Below are positions 38,716-54,573 of a stretch of 64,000 nt of DNA, piece by piece. The position numbers were made by a program, and so were the translations under genes. Origin of the DNA: Amblyornis subalaris (Eukaryota > Chordata > Aves > Passeriformes > Ptilonorhynchidae); NCBI GenBank assembly GCA_018881555.1, contig JACAXG010000105.1:984963-1048962 (forward strand), read 5' to 3'. A model generated the notes under the pieces. The model saw only the letters and a program-made list of their open reading frames with translations, did no database searches and was not told where the DNA came from. The stretch's first letter is position 1. Every line of letters begins with the position of its first letter.

Positions 38716-38816
38716 TATGTGTATGTAATATATAATGTATAATGTATCATATCTAATTAATATATAAAATATAATTAATATATAATATGTGTGTGTGTGT
38801 ATAATAATATATTAAT
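38716..38816. repeat. AT-rich block with a short (TG)6 run
   Basis: Repeated TATAATGTATAATGTATC and TAATTAATATATAA words surround TGTGTGTGTGTG at 38789-38800. Simple low-complexity sequence. Confidence 0.85.
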
Positions 38817-39327
38817 ACTTTTTACCCTTGGTTGAACAGATTTCAAGTAGCCATTAGAGAAAAAATAAGTGAAGTATTCAATATTTGGCAGAGATCCCTA
38901 GAGACTTCGGCCAGTAGCAGTGTCACACAGACAAAAGCTATTTCATGTTTTTCAGCTCTGCCTGAAGGAATATAAAAATAATACAGGTCCATTGGTGGTT
39001 GTGTTGGCAAGCAAAAAAATTAGCTTGGCCTAATTGGCCAGTGCTGAATGTGACACAATAGCCTATTTTCAAGGGAGGTAAAAATATGTGAAGCGAAACA
39101 AGTAAAACGTAGAAAGTTGGAACAATGATTATTTTTAAAGAGAAGGAAATAATTCTGTTTGTTATTTCAAGAACATTTTTTAAATATTTCCACTATCAGT
39201 ATTTTAACATACTAAACTCGAATGTTGTCTAATGGGACTAAATATGTGGAAGAGGAACTGGGATGTTTTTAAGTTGGAAGGTGTGCCGATGAGCAAAAGC
39301 AAACCTGTATTGCAGTCTGAGAACTTT

Positions 39328-41966
39328 ACAGAATCACAGAATCATCAAGGTTGGAAGAAACCTTCAAGATTGTCTAGTCCAACTGTCAACCTGGCACTGC
39401 CATAACCACCCCTAAACCATATCCCCAAGTGCCACATCCAGACACTTCTTGAACACTTCCAGAGATGNTGACTCCACCACCTCCCTGGGCAACTTACTCT
39501 AATGCCTAACAACTCTTTCGGTGACTTTTTTTTTTTAATATCTAGTCTGAACCTCCTCTGGGGCAACATGAGGACGTTTCCTCTCATCCTTTCACTTGAC
39601 CCATGGCAGAAGAAGTCGACCCCCATCTGGCTACAACTTCCTTTCAGGTAGTTGTGGAGAGCAATGAGGTCCCCTCTGAGCCTCTTCTTCTCTAGACTAA
39701 GCAATCCCGGCTCCCTCCTCATCAAACTTGTGCTCCAGCCCCTTCACCAGCTTCTTTGTCCCATCTCTGGACTTGCTCCAGCACCTCAATGTCATTCATG
39801 GATTGAGGAGCACAGAACTGGACACAGGTGTCTGTACAACAGTGCTGAGTACAGAGGCACAATCCCTTCCCTGCTGGCCACACTGTTTCTGATACAAGTC
39901 AGGATGCCATTGGCCTTCTTGGCCACCAGGGCACACAGCGGCTCATGTTCAGCCAGTTGTAACCAGCAACTGCAAGTCCTTTTCTGTTGGGCCACTTTCC
40001 AGCCACTCTGCCCCCAGCCTGTAGCTCTGCATGGAGTTGTTGTGACCCAAGCACAGAACCCGGCACTTGGCTTTGTTGAACCTCATGCTGTTTGCCTCAG
40101 CCCATCCAGCCAGACTGTCAAGATCTCTCTGCAGAGCCTTCCTACACTCCAGCAGATCAACACTCCTGCCCAGGTTGGGGCCATCTGCGAACTTACTGAG
40201 GATACCCTCAATCCCCTCGTCCTGACCATCAATAGACATTAAGCAGAACTGGCCCCAGTACTGAGCCCTGAGGAACACCATTAGCTGATCAGTTGCCAAC
40301 TGGATGTATCACATTCACCACTACTCCCTGGGCCAGGTCATCCAGCCATTTTTTCACCCAGCCTAGAGTGCACCTCTCCAGGCTGTGGGCTGCCAGGTTT
40401 TCCAGGAGAATGCTGTCAGAGATGGTGTAAATGATTTACTGAAGTCTAGATAGACAATATCCACAGCCTTTCCCTCAGCTACTATGCAGGTCACTTAGTC
40501 CTGGAAGGAGATCAGTTTGGTCCTGAAAGCAGGACCTGCTTTTCATAAACCCGTGGTGCCTGGGCCCGATTCCCTGGTTGTCCTGTACATGTGTGTTGGC
40601 ACTCAGGATGATCTGTTCCATGACCTTCCCCAGCACCCAGGCTGATAGGCCTGTAGCTCCCTGGATTGTCCTTCCAACACTTCTTGTAAATGGGCGTGAC
40701 ATTTGCTAATTTCCAGTTAACTGGGACTTCTCCAGTTAAGCAGGTAAAGGATTGAAAGTGTCTTGGTGAGCTTTTTTCCAGCTCCTTCATTATTCCCATG
40801 TGCTTCCCGTCTGGGGCCATGGACTTGTGGGTGTCTAATTGGCATAGCAGGTCACTAACCGTTTCCTTCTGGATTATGGGGGTTTCACTCAGCTCCCCAT
40901 CACTAACTTCCAGCTCTGGGAGCTGGGTATCCTGAGGACAACTGCCTTGGGTATTAAAGACTGAGGCAAAGAAGGCACTAAGTAATTCAGCATTTTCCTG
41001 ACGCTATGCCACTGTCTACATTCAGCAAAGGATGGAGACTGTCCTGTCCTCCTTTAGCTGTCAATGTATTTGACATTGAAACTTTCTTTGTTGTCTTTAA
41101 CCACAGTGGCTAAATGCAGTTCCAGTTTGGCTTTGGCCCTTCTAATTTTGTCTCTGTAACTTCACATGTTTGTAGTCCCCCAAGTTACCTGCCCCTCCTT
41201 CCAGAGGTGATACACTCTTTTTGCCCAGAGTTCCAGCCTAAGCTCTCTGTTTAACCAGGGCAGATTTTTTCCCCGCCCTCTTAAGGCACATGGGGACAGC
41301 CTGCTTATGTTATCTTTAAGATTTCCTTCTTAAAGTATGCCCAGCCTTCCTGGACTCCTTTGCCCTTTAGGACAGACTCCCAAGGGACTCTGTCAATCAA
41401 TCTCCTAATCAGGTCAAAGCCTGCCTGCTGGAGGTCCAAGGTGATTTTGCCTCCGATACAGGCATGCCACCCCTAGGCTCATTTCTAGTGAGCCTACCTG
41501 TATCCCCTTCCCCGTCAAACCTAGTTTTAAGCCCTTTCAATCAGCCCTGACAGCTATGGGCCATAATTCTTTTCCTCCTCTATGGCAGGTGGACCCCATC
41601 TGTAACCTGTGTAAACCACCCCATGGTCAAAAAACCAAAATTCCACCTATGCCACCAGCCTCTAAGTTGAAAATCAGGATAGTTTGAGGAATACCTCTAG
41701 GAAAATCAGATTAGTTTTCATGATCCTTTCAGTATTTGCCCTGGTACTGAAGGAATTGAGGAGAACATATACTCCTTTGACCAAAGGCCCCAGTGCCCTG
41801 AAGTTCCTTTTGATTGCTCCAGGATTCATTTCTTCAATGTCATCACTAGCCACCTGATAATAGAGGGTAATTGTCAGGGGGTTGTACCAGATCAGTGAGT
41901 TTCCTAGTTATATCCTTTACCTGGGCCCCAAGGAGGCAGCAGACTTCTATGTGGGATGGGTCCTGC
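39328..41966 (-). mobile_element. CR1 LINE, 2.6 kb, 5'-truncated, inactive, with esterase and reverse transcriptase remnants
   Basis: The + strand opens with a CR1 3' end in antisense (GAATCACAGAATCATCAAGG). Read on the minus strand from 41966 to 39328 the order is as follows. About 41966-41530 is the SGNH-esterase-like C-terminal part of CR1 ORF1, with EVCCLLGAQVKDITRKLTDL-like and RAIKRNFRALGPLVKG-like segments. About 41480-40880 is the pre-RT region. About 40820-39950 is the RT core, with [31 protein letters not shown] and KFADG blocks. Then come the ORF2 end ([16 protein letters not shown]) and the 3' UTR. Many frameshifts and stops interrupt it. The second catalytic Asp of the FADD box is Gly (near 40185). 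The endonuclease domain expected between esterase and RT is not seen. The 196-codon + strand frame at 39652-40242 is antisense shadow. Confidence 0.9.
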
Positions 41967-43627
41967 TGAAAAAAAGCAGAAGGACTTGCAAATTTGCTGG
42001 GAATCATCCGTAGATCTTGACCTGCCCATTAGAGTGCTGAACAGCATGAAGGCCAGCAGTGGCTAAAACCTGTTATCAGTCAGAGTTTTACTTGAACATG
42101 GGAGCAGCTGGAGTTGATTCCCAAGTGAAATCAACTCACAGATCTCAGTAGCTGTGCCCAGTAGCTGTCACAAAAAGAGGCATGGCTGTCCTTGCAAACT
42201 TTCACAGTGCTTTTTAGTGTTAATGTGATTTATACTTGGAGCAGTTTTACCTGATGGCTAATATATACTCAAGAGAAATTTAGGAATGGATTGGCAGATC
42301 AATGCTTTGTTTTGAATTTGCTGCTATTTAGCACAAATACTGCAACTGTAAGAAAAAATGTAGGAGAAATGTATTACATAAAATTTTCAGCAATATTTCT
42401 GGGATGAGCACTGGACCCAGAATATACCTAATCACACAACTAATAGGAAAACTCTCTCTCCACTGGAACAAGGTGGCACATCAAAACATACCCCTAGACT
42501 TCAGAAAGTGCATTTGAATCTGCACAAAAATCTGTGCTTCACAGCTCGATCCTAATTTTAGTCAAGATGCTGAAAAGTTTTACCAAATAGCATGTTCCTA
42601 GAAGGACACAGAATTGTGTGGGTTTTTCATCTTCCACTTGCTCATGAGGTGTCTGAGGGAACAGAGTGCCCATGAACCAAGGCCAGGTGGTGGAGATTAG
42701 GTGGGTGATATTTAGCAGTTGCCTTTGGAATTGTTTCCCAGGAAGAATGTGTCAAACTCTAGTCCATCCTGTTGGGAATCAATGGAGCCTGAAACTGGAC
42801 TCTCTTTGCAGCAGCCCTTGGTGTAGTCAGTACATCTCACACTGCTCCCGTTTACCACCGATACTGCGGGGTCTTTATTCAGTCATTACTAGGCACCATG
42901 GCCAGACCCTCACTTGATGGGCATTGCCCATCTTTTACCCTAACCTCTGATGTGAAGTATGGCCGGAGATGGTGCTGCTTTTGAAGGTGGGGCTTATTAC
43001 AGCCAGATGTCCATGTTGCTTTCAGTTAATGTCTCAAACAGGAACTGCTGGAAATTCTTTATATTCTATTGTGTTTGTATCAATTTAGTTAAAATGTTGA
43101 CCGTTTAGGATTGTGTATTCATCCTGGTTCATATTTGTCCATTTCTCCATGAGATATAAAACACTGTCTCTTAACTTTATATTGCTTTTTAGTCCAGTTA
43201 TCACAAAAAAGGATCTTCTGAAAGAACAGAGAGAGAAGAAAAGAAACAACCAAAAAACCAAAACTAAAAATTCATATCCATAGGACAAACAAAGATGCAT
43301 TCCTTTTAACCTAAATGTTGGTACAAATCTAGGAGTGAATTTTCTTTCTCTGGTTAGCACAGGTGCTGGCTGAGCTATGCCATTTCAATGATTATTTTGT
43401 ATGAATTATGTCATGACAGTCATCAAAACACTCCTGCCATGCCAGAAGCCCAACAGCACCTTTTCNTGTGTCAATGACTGAGATCTGTGAAGCAAGGCAA
43501 ATTTTATCAGCTCCCACCAATAAAGATTTGGACAGAGAAATAACAAGGGTGAGAAATCACGTATTAATGTTGTGAATAATAATGGCTCACTGTCCAAGTT
43601 GGGACCAGAAATATAAGCTATTCTGAA
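41967..43627 (+). other. KCND2 intron 1, no recognised element
   Basis: Mixed-composition intronic sequence between two CR1 copies. Open frames of 83-105 codons at 42666-42917 (+), 43085-43360 (-) and 43406-43723 (-) have no recognised content; the last overlaps the following CR1 relic on the opposite strand. Confidence 0.5.
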
Positions 43628-43990
43628 CTGGTCTGTACCTCTTCTTAGAAAACTGTGTGCAGTTCTGGTCTTGTTTTTCTGTAAATAGTGTAAAAAAATC
43701 AGAGGAAATTCAAAAAAGAGCAAAAGCTATGATCAAATATAGGGAGCAGATTCTGTATGAACACAGGAGGACTTGTCAGCCTAGGAAAGAGATAAGGTAA
43801 GTAGGTATGAAAACACAAGAGGCAGGAGGAGGGTGGCTGGAAAACATAGCCATATGCTTTTTAGAATACAAGAACCTAGTTGGGGAATCACATGGAACTA
43901 GGAACTGTAGCCAGAACATTCAAAAGGACACTGACCAAGGAACTGCCAAACAGTGTTGTGAATGCCAGAAATGTGCACGGATTTAAGGCA
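43628..43990 (+). mobile_element. Very old CR1-like LINE relic
   Basis: AGAAAACTGTGTGCAGTTCT followed by GGTC is the standard CR1 ORF2 3'-end phrase in sense orientation. CAAAAAAGAGCAAAAGCTATGATCAAAT, GGAGCAGATTCTGTATGA and ACACAGGAGGACTTGTCAGCC then follow in the order expected for CR1 or CR1-like LINEs. GAACTGCCAAACAGTGTTGTGAATGCC near 43939 fits the 'LP..VV.A' block near the end of ORF2. Divergence is high, so this copy is much older than those at 39.3 kb and 61 kb. Ends are approximate. Confidence 0.6.
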
Positions 43991-46900
43991 TCAAAATAAA
44001 GCCCATGCAAGTGCAACACACTAAGAATCACTAACTACAAAAGGAAAAAAAAAACCAGTTCTGGTACTTCTTCAGTTGTTTGTAAATGGTTGGAGGATGG
44101 AAGAGCATTCAATGATACTATCATGTACATTTAGCCAATTGTTTTTCCCTATATGCTTGTTTGCTTCAGATTAAATTTTGGAGACTGAATATTAGGCTAG
44201 GTGAAGCTTCGGTCTGAACTACTACTGGCATTTTTTTGTTCATTTATAAGCTATGAAAGAGCTGGTCAGTTCATCCTGTATATGTGTTTGCATGTGGGTG
44301 CATGCCCTGACAAGAGAACTGTTAGAAAATTGTGTTCTAAGTAAGTGATACAAGTCATTGATTTTTAGGAGCAAAGACCTTGGAACATTTTCTCTTTGTG
44401 AAGTATGTCAGAATTACTGGAGTAAAGATCAAATTGTCTTTTTTTTCTTTTCCTGTGAGTTACTTTTGGCTCCACATAATAGATTTTAAAAATGGTATGT
44501 CTGCATCAGGCCCCAGAAAATGCAACGTATTTGAGTGACAGCGGAAAAGTGTATTCTTCCTGTAATCATTTGTACCATCTTATGAAATATCATCTAGCCA
44601 AGCATTTATTCTCCACTCATCACCATGGTATCTTAAAGACTTAAAATTCTGAATACAACAAAGTAATAAATTTATTCAATGTTAATCAGGTATCGTATTC
44701 TTGGGAGTAAAGATGATTTTAAGAAATTACGTCATGCTTACTTACATCTGACTCATTCTTTCAAACCTAACCCTGCCTCATTTCACATTCACATGCAGTA
44801 GTGTTTTAAAAACAGAATTAGCTCCCAAACAGCAAACTTAGATACTTTTCAAATTGTAACTGTACAGACTGAATCCTTAAGGCAACACAGTTGAAATGCT
44901 TATTTAGAAATTCCACTTAAAATTATTACCAGTAGCAATTTATATCATCTGTTGTTGGATGTAATGTTGAAATAAATGACTAATTAGTGTCAACTTGACA
45001 GCATTTAGTTTCCAAGCAGCTTGCAGGCTCTAGGGAATAGCTTTATAATAATCTGCAGCAACCTCCTTAAACAAGGACCCCATTTAGCAATTGTCAGATG
45101 TAATTTGACATATCTGTAGTAGTGTTTTATGCATAGAACTTATTTTTGTACTCTCAGAAAGGGTAGTTTCTATATTTTTACTGATGGTCTTTTTTCAAGT
45201 AGTCTGAAAGTTAAAGTGGTTAACTGATATTTGCTCCCTTGCATCGTATCTACTTAGTCCCAGAGCTAGTCTACTACTTCTGAAGGGAGTTAATTGAGAT
45301 TGGTTTATTCACATGCCCATGAGAGCACAAAGGCAGGGCTTAACAAGTCGCTCCTCCTTTGCAGAGTGTGTGGCAGTCTAGCTGATTAATTTTATTGCTG
45401 ACGTAGTCTTCCATCCACTAAACAAAGCATAAAATCCCATCAAATAGCATGGCAGATCTCTCACCAGGTGAGCATCTCCATCACAAAAAACAGTGCTGGA
45501 AGACACAGCTCTGAGTTTTTCCATAATGGGGCATGACGTCTACACCACTTTAAACAAAAATGGGGTTTGGAAGCACAAGCTTCTTCTGCAGAGACCTTCT
45601 GCAGTGATTGTCACAGTGTCAGTGTCATCTTCAGGCAGGAGAAGGCTCAGGCACTGGCGGGGCCACATAGAGTGAGAGCACCTGCACTTGCCGTAGAAGC
45701 CTGGTATTGTGTGAAGCGTTGTGCAAAGCTCCCTTTGCCTTCAAACTCTAAAAAGACACATTTTCATCTTTGAGTGTGGGTGATGGCCAGTGTATTGTGA
45801 GAATCACCATGATTTAGGGAACACTTGGAAAGGCAGCTTGCAAGTTTTACATTACGAAAAGTTTTTCAGCTATGTTGCTTTTCTTATCCTTAAGAAGTGT
45901 TGGATCCATTCAGAAACGTTCTCTTTTTCCTAAAAACAAACATGCTCATTTTTGTTTCTGAAGTCTGGGAAAAAAACCCAAATCAAAATGCTTTCTCAGT
46001 AGTATGTCTGTGACTGTAATGCTGCTGTTGAAAGTCAGCTGAGCTGTACCTCTGGTAGTTTAAAAATCCCCCATGCAGCATGGACCAGACATCGTACTTC
46101 TGTGATGCTTTGCTCAGGAACAGGTAGGATATTAAGTTTTCCTATTCAGTGAGGTAGAGATGACAGCAAAAGATATTTTTTACCTCTTTGAATTTAATAT
46201 TTTATGGCAAATGAAAACAGAAGGAATTTGGTTATCTGAATCTTAGTCTGGATTGTAAGAAGCCGGAAGTGTTTCCTTGGGCAAGCCTTTTAACTTTTCC
46301 ATGCAAAAGTTCCTGTGTTTTGATCTCTAAGTACTAAAGTCCACCTGTGCAAATCTGTTTAAGCAAAAACCCTGGTGCACATACAAACAAAACAAAAGAA
46401 AAAAAAAGGCATCCCTACGCCCCCTCAAATCCCCTGACTTTTATTAGAAATTTCGTGTTTCAGAAACTGCTAACCCAGGCAGGTGCAGGGGCACTAGTTT
46501 AATTCTCTTGGACTGCAGGCTGGAAAGCCCAGGGAGCACTACCACTTTTGAGAAGCAGATGTGGTTTTCATCATTCATGAATGATCATTCTGGCCAGCGC
46601 TTGAAGGAACATTTGTGGACCCAGAGGGGGCCATGTCCATCATGACTGAGCAGAAGAGAGGGCTATTGCAGCAGAGGGCCCTGCACAGCAGTAAAAGCAT
46701 CTAGGAAGATTATTTGCAATTCCATGCAGAATTTCCCTAGGCTGGAATAAAATTTGAAGTAATCTATGTAGTGTTGTTCCACACCTCACACAGCCAGCAA
46801 TATTTTGCATTATTAGAAATTGCTTTTCCAAAATCATTAGGCTATTTTCAGACCTGGCCAAAACCAGGACAGTAAGGCTGCAGATTTATCATTATTATTG

Positions 46901-49900
46901 TTAGTGTCAGAGAGGATGGGAATTGCTTTTCCTGCCTACTCTCCTACACCGGGATGTAAGCGTGTGCCCAAGTGGGTGGCTGGCTGCCTAAACTCATGGG
47001 CCGATGAGCAGCTGTATAATCTTCTCTGAGAGTCTCACCAGAGCAGCCTCTGGGGCTTCTCCTGGAGAAGAGGAAAGAGCCATTAGCTGAGACAGGAGAC
47101 AAGAGAGCAGATGCATCCTCATCCCACCCGAGCGGGTAAAGCACCAACCCTGCCCAGAGCGAGCAAGCAGCTGGAGGGCAGGGGNATAGCCCTTGCCCTG
47201 GAAAGGCAGGGCACTGTTCTCTTAATCAACTCCAGTGCTAAAATCTTGATCTCTACATGGATGACCTGCTAAATATACTGAAAAACGTGATTTGTCTCCC
47301 ACACATGAAAAAATATGAGCTGTACTGGCTTCTACAAAGATTGTTTAGTTTCCACGGATCTCATACAATTTTCATTGTTCTTCGGTCATGAATTCCCTTG
47401 CTTTTAAAATAAATATTATGAAGTTAATTTTAATGTCTTTTCATTTATTTTACAACTCCATTATTTTCTGACATGTTTTACATGTTTGAAAACTAAAAAT
47501 GTTACTAGCTTTCCTTTTCAGCAAATAATATGGGAGCAGACAACAGACCTCAATCAATGTAATAATTCTTTAAAGAATGTAAATTAATTCGAAAGAGGTG
47601 GGAGAGGGCACATATATCTGTAACACGCATTTTAAGATGTTTCTGCAGTTGCATTTGCTTTTAATGGCGTCTACGCCCTCTAGTGTCAGAAAATCCCGTT
47701 GTACCGAGGGGTTTTTTAATCTTTACTGTGTCTGTCAGTCTCAGCCTTGAGTCTTTAGGCTCTGTAAAAATGCAAATGCTGGATTTATTCTTACTGTATA
47801 TGCCTACAATTTTACAGTTTTGGTAAAGAGGTTGCCTGGGAGGTTTTGACCCGAAGTGAGCTATTCCAAATGTTAATTTCTGATGCAACACACACAAAAA
47901 TTTGCTAAATTACAATTTCTGTCATTACTTATTTTAATATCCACAATACACTTACTTTTAACTTTTCACTTTCCTATGTTCAAACAAAAAAATAGGAGTT
48001 AAATAAGTAGCATTGTCCCTCTCATTTGTTAAGATTATTAAAGAAGATACATTCTCTCTCACATCAAGAAAAAATGACCAAAAAGTATGATTCATTTCAG
48101 TTAAAATTTGGACCTTTCACTTATGCAATATTTAATCTTAGAGCCATCAAAACCTGGTTTTCATTAGATTCAAGAATAAGATGAATAGCTGATGATGCCA
48201 CAAATACAGCCTATGTTGTCTGAGATTTGAGTTATGGGTATGCAACACCCAATATATTCATCAGTTAGAAAACCAGTATTGCACTGGCAAGTGGATGTCC
48301 ATAGGTAAGATCTGACATGGCAATGCTGAGATCACAGGCTGGGCATCAGTAACCCCAAATACGTTTGTGTTTTCCAAGCTCCTGCAACAGCTCAGTCTTC
48401 TCTGTGTGATTTGAGTTGCATTTCATTCCACCCAGTCTGTCACGCAAAGTGCTACATCACACCCATGTTACTCACATCAATACTCTGAAAGATCCAGTAT
48501 TTGGAAAATTAAGAAATCCACTGGCTTGCTGTCTTGTCTTGCAGTAAGGAGTCAAATACGCAAAAGCGGTCTGTCACCTGATGAATACAAATAACCTAGA
48601 CAAACATACATGCCTTTAAATCCACCCATCCAATCCATCCATCCATCCATCCATTTACAGTGTCATTTAGTGGGCAGACATCCATAGACTGCAAGCAATA
48701 GCACATGTCTGGCCTGTCTGGACTACATCTAGTGAAACCTAGGCATTAGTTTGATCATGTTGTTTCTGACTTGCGATTTGATAAAACTTGATTGACACAC
48801 CTAGTTTGTTGTAGCCTTTTCTCTTCCCTCTTTGGCTATTGAATTAGAATGCACGTGATTGATGTCAAGGATCAGTATGACACCTCTTTTTCTTCATTCA
48901 TCCAGAACATAAAATATTGGGATGACACTTTTGACATTACGAAATTAGATTGTCAGTACAAATCATAAATGCCCAAAGACTGGCTTGAGCTTTGGCCACA
49001 ATAATAGACATGTGGAACAGACAATATACAAAGCTATGAAAAGGCTGCAACTAGGAAAAAAAAGAAGCAAATAAGGAGAATATGTTTGCAGATCCAGCCT
49101 GAAGAGAAGTGAGACAAGCAGAGTAGCACTAGATAAAACCTTGAAATAGTTCCCTTTTGAAAAGGGAGTCTGTGAAAATTGCTTAATAAGATTCCACATT
49201 TATCGTGTCTCTATGACTGAAGAAATAAGATTTTCTGCAGAATTTAGAATTTGTTTTAGAGATGAAGTATAAATTTTCCACTTTGAAATACAAGCACCAC
49301 AGAGCTTCGCTGGCATCTGGAAATGGAGTTACACTCTTTTTTAGTTTGGAATTTCCAAGGAATAAAGCAATTGCAGTTGGGGTTAAAGAAGGAATTTTCC
49401 GTTTATTTTATATCATCCATTTCCATTGGTGGCGTTCAGTGATATATGAGGTGTAACGAAAGGTAATGTTTAATCCAGGAGGAGGAACTTCATTAACAAT
49501 TCTGGTCATGCCTACACTAGACTAAAATCTGTGTCACTGTCCCCGAGGAGAGCAATGCTAACCAGAGTAAATGTAGCAAAACCTCTGTTTTGTCACAAAA
49601 GTAACCAAATATGTTTCTCACCCTGTGCAGGAAGGCTAATTTATTTGAAGTCGTTTTTTCTGATCATAATTTTATTTAAACATCTCCAAGACAGTGGTTA
49701 GCAACAGGGGAAAAACTAATTGTGTAAGAATTATTAATGATGTGAAAGATATTACTAGCACTAAATAATAGACAAGCAACATTACCTTTGGAAAATGTCA
49801 CCATAGTACAACTCATGCAAGCTGAAGCAGAAAAGTAACCAAAAGCAAGTTATTTTAAAATAAGCAGTATATCCATCTGCATGCCATTTTGTCCAGAAGG

Positions 49901-51834
49901 TAAGAAAAACATTGCAAAATACCTTCATGTGTCAAACAATCCTAATTTTTTTATTTCACTGTGTGACATAAAGATATTATGACATCTGCTTATGTCACTG
50001 TTTAGGTCCACACATAAATACTGAAATTCTAGAGATAGATGAGGTAGAGGTTCCTGTCACAACTCCTAAAGCTTCAGTCTGCTCTTGATTCATATAATGA
50101 TAGTGTCACATTATCAACAGGATGAACTATATCCCTGAGCAATTTCAAACCAAATNAATTAGAGTCAGAAATGCCTTCTGTCCACAGCTGCCATCAGTGA
50201 CAATGTAAGCTTATGGAGGTTCAGCAGTTTAGCATTTTAAGTGATAAGCATCTAAATATAGGTTTAGGAATCTCATTTAAGAGATCTAATTTAAGACATC
50301 TAGTATTGGGCATATGTAAATTTTGCATTTCAAAATCTGGTTGTGTCAGGTGCGTGTAAATATATATTGCCTCTTACATATCTTTCTGTTGACATAGTTT
50401 GATTCAATATATGAAAATACTTGGATTACATCTGTAAGAATGAAGTAAAACTAATGAATACTGTAAAGCAGAAATGTTTATCAGTGATTTGATCCTGGGA
50501 CTTCTCCAGAAAGCTCACCATCCTGGCCCTATGCCCACTGCTTTTCCTATTGTTCTGCCTTGAAAAAAATGGGGTTAGTGAGGTGTTGGGGATCCCATTT
50601 GTCAAAGAGACCTTGAAAGGTCATTTATACACTTCTTTGCCCAAAGGAAAGAACATCTAGGCATGCATCACTCCTGACAGTGGATAGTCGGCTCTAGCTT
50701 TAGAAAGAGATAAGCACCAAAAATGCCTATGTTGTGAAGTGCAAATGTTGATGTGAAGGAAAGCATGACTCTCTTTGTAGTAGTTTTCCAGTTTTATATA
50801 TCTTGTAATTAAGACCAGTTATATTGTTAATTTAAAAGATGAATTCTATTAAATCATTTATTTTTCATCCAATCCTGCATGTCAAAAATGAGAAAGTAAT
50901 AGTATTCAAATTCGGAGGAGGGGGAGAATATTGGCAGAAATATTAATTGTATTTTTCATGTGAATATTTTCCACTTGGGCACGCTTGGTAAAGCAACCGA
51001 AAACGTATTTAACACAACATAATCTATGTCAATAATCTAAGACTTGGTCATCTATATTATATCTGCCTGGATGACAACTTATTTGAATATTTATGTTCAA
51101 CACTTTCCTCTAACCTTACAAAATGCAAACCATTCATCTTCACCTTCAAGGCAATACCTAACCTTTTGACATGAGCTGAGCTCTCATTGCTACAAGGTGT
51201 CCTCTAGCCTCATATAGTTTCTCCATCATCCCATATCCTCACCCTTTTATCCACTCCTCGTGATTGGGTGCACAATTTGGACTGTGACTTGAAGACTCCC
51301 CCTTTCTTCTCTATTATTTTTCCAATTCCTTCTGAATAGACAGGTTTTGTTTTCCAGATAGTACTTTCTAAACACTGTCCCCCCTGCAGTTTTATTCCTT
51401 AACTTTTCTTGTGTTCAGAGTTCATAAATTCTTTGTAATAGGCAATGTGCTATCTCCCTGTTCACAAGCATACTAAACTCACAAACTACAATCAATGTTT
51501 AATAATAACTTAAAATCCAATAAAGTTAAAAAACNAATAATACTTGAAAGTAATTCATCTCTTTATTAAACTCTGTAGTATGTGATTACCTACTTGTCCC
51601 CTGGAGAATATGGCAAAATATCAGCAAAAAGCTGATATCTCTTAATAAATTGTCACTGGAGTGCCTTTACACACATCAGTAGCACTTTGTTCTTACTTGC
51701 TGGGCAAAACAATATCCAATATCATAAAGAAAGGTGGTAACCCGAGTAATTCTGAGCACTGCCAGGACTGCAGTTAAAATTTGTTTGGTTGCTTGCTTGT
51801 GGCTTGAGTTTTTCATGTTTGCTTTCACCTAGAC
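43991..51834 (+). other. KCND2 intron 1, no recognised gene
   Basis: About 7.8 kb of AT-rich intron with no open frame above 80 codons. There is a (CATC) microsatellite at 48621-48654 and a GC-rich patch at about 46960-47215. No transposon end, RNA gene or exon is supported. Confidence 0.5.
48621..48654. repeat. (CATC)n microsatellite
   Basis: CCATCCATCCATCCATCC preceded by imperfect CCACCCATCCAAT units. Confidence 0.9.
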
Positions 51835-52000
51835 CATAGAAGGAACCTCTGGAGCTCAGCTACTCCAGCTTCCCATGTCAATAGCAAAAAGTTAGGTCAT
51901 GCTTCTGTCTAGCCAAGTGTTGGAAAAATACAATGATAGAAAGTCCATGATCTCCTGGGAAACCTGTTGTGAAAATGTGTCACCCTGCTAAATGAAAGTA
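51835..52000 (-). mobile_element. Old CR1-like fragment close to exon 2
   Basis: ATAGAAGGAACCTCTGGAGC, then CAGCTACTCCAGCTTCC, TGTTGGAAAAATACAATGATAGAAAGTCC and CTGGGAAACCTGTTG follow the order of an antisense CR1 3' region (ending 'ctccaa.gatggag.ttccac...ctgggcaacctgttc'). Similarity is weak but collinear. It ends about 450 bases before exon 2. Confidence 0.5.
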
Positions 52001-54424
<2,424 letters not shown>

Positions 54425-54573
54425 TGTTTAACCCCAGCCAGCAGCCAAGCCCACACACCTGCTCGCTCAGTCCCCCACCAGCAGGATCGGGGAGAGAACT
54501 AGAAGGATAAAAACACAACCCCACCCCAGCCACTGTGAAGAAAACTAATTCTACCCCAGCCAAAACCAGCACA
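54425..54573 (-). mobile_element. Internally deleted avian ERV LTR (149 bp)
   Basis: The minus strand begins TGTGCTGGTTTTGGCTGGGG, then GTAGAATTAGTTTTCTTCACAG, the classic start of a bird LTR family. It jumps directly to the 3' part of the same LTR (CTCTCCCCGATCCTGCTGG, then TGGCTGCTGGCTGGGGTTAAACA). Roughly 350 bases present in the related copy at 57434-57947 are missing from the middle. The termini are TG...CA. Neighbouring bases (ATCAA and ATTTG) show no target duplication. Confidence 0.75.

Larger units (their letters stand above)
30361..39327 (+). other. KCND2 intron 1, long stretch with no recognised gene
   Basis: About 9 kb of AT-rich intron. Open frames such as 35514-35746, 36174-36446 and 37755-37985 are under 100 codons and match nothing I recognise. 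There is an (AT) microsatellite at 34195-34216 and an AT/GT-rich block at 38716-38816. No exon, RNA gene or complete transposon is supported. Confidence 0.5.

Noticed and set aside
39652..40242. 196-codon + strand open frame
   Set aside because: Antisense of the CR1 ORF2 on the minus strand, which gives the recognisable RT reading.
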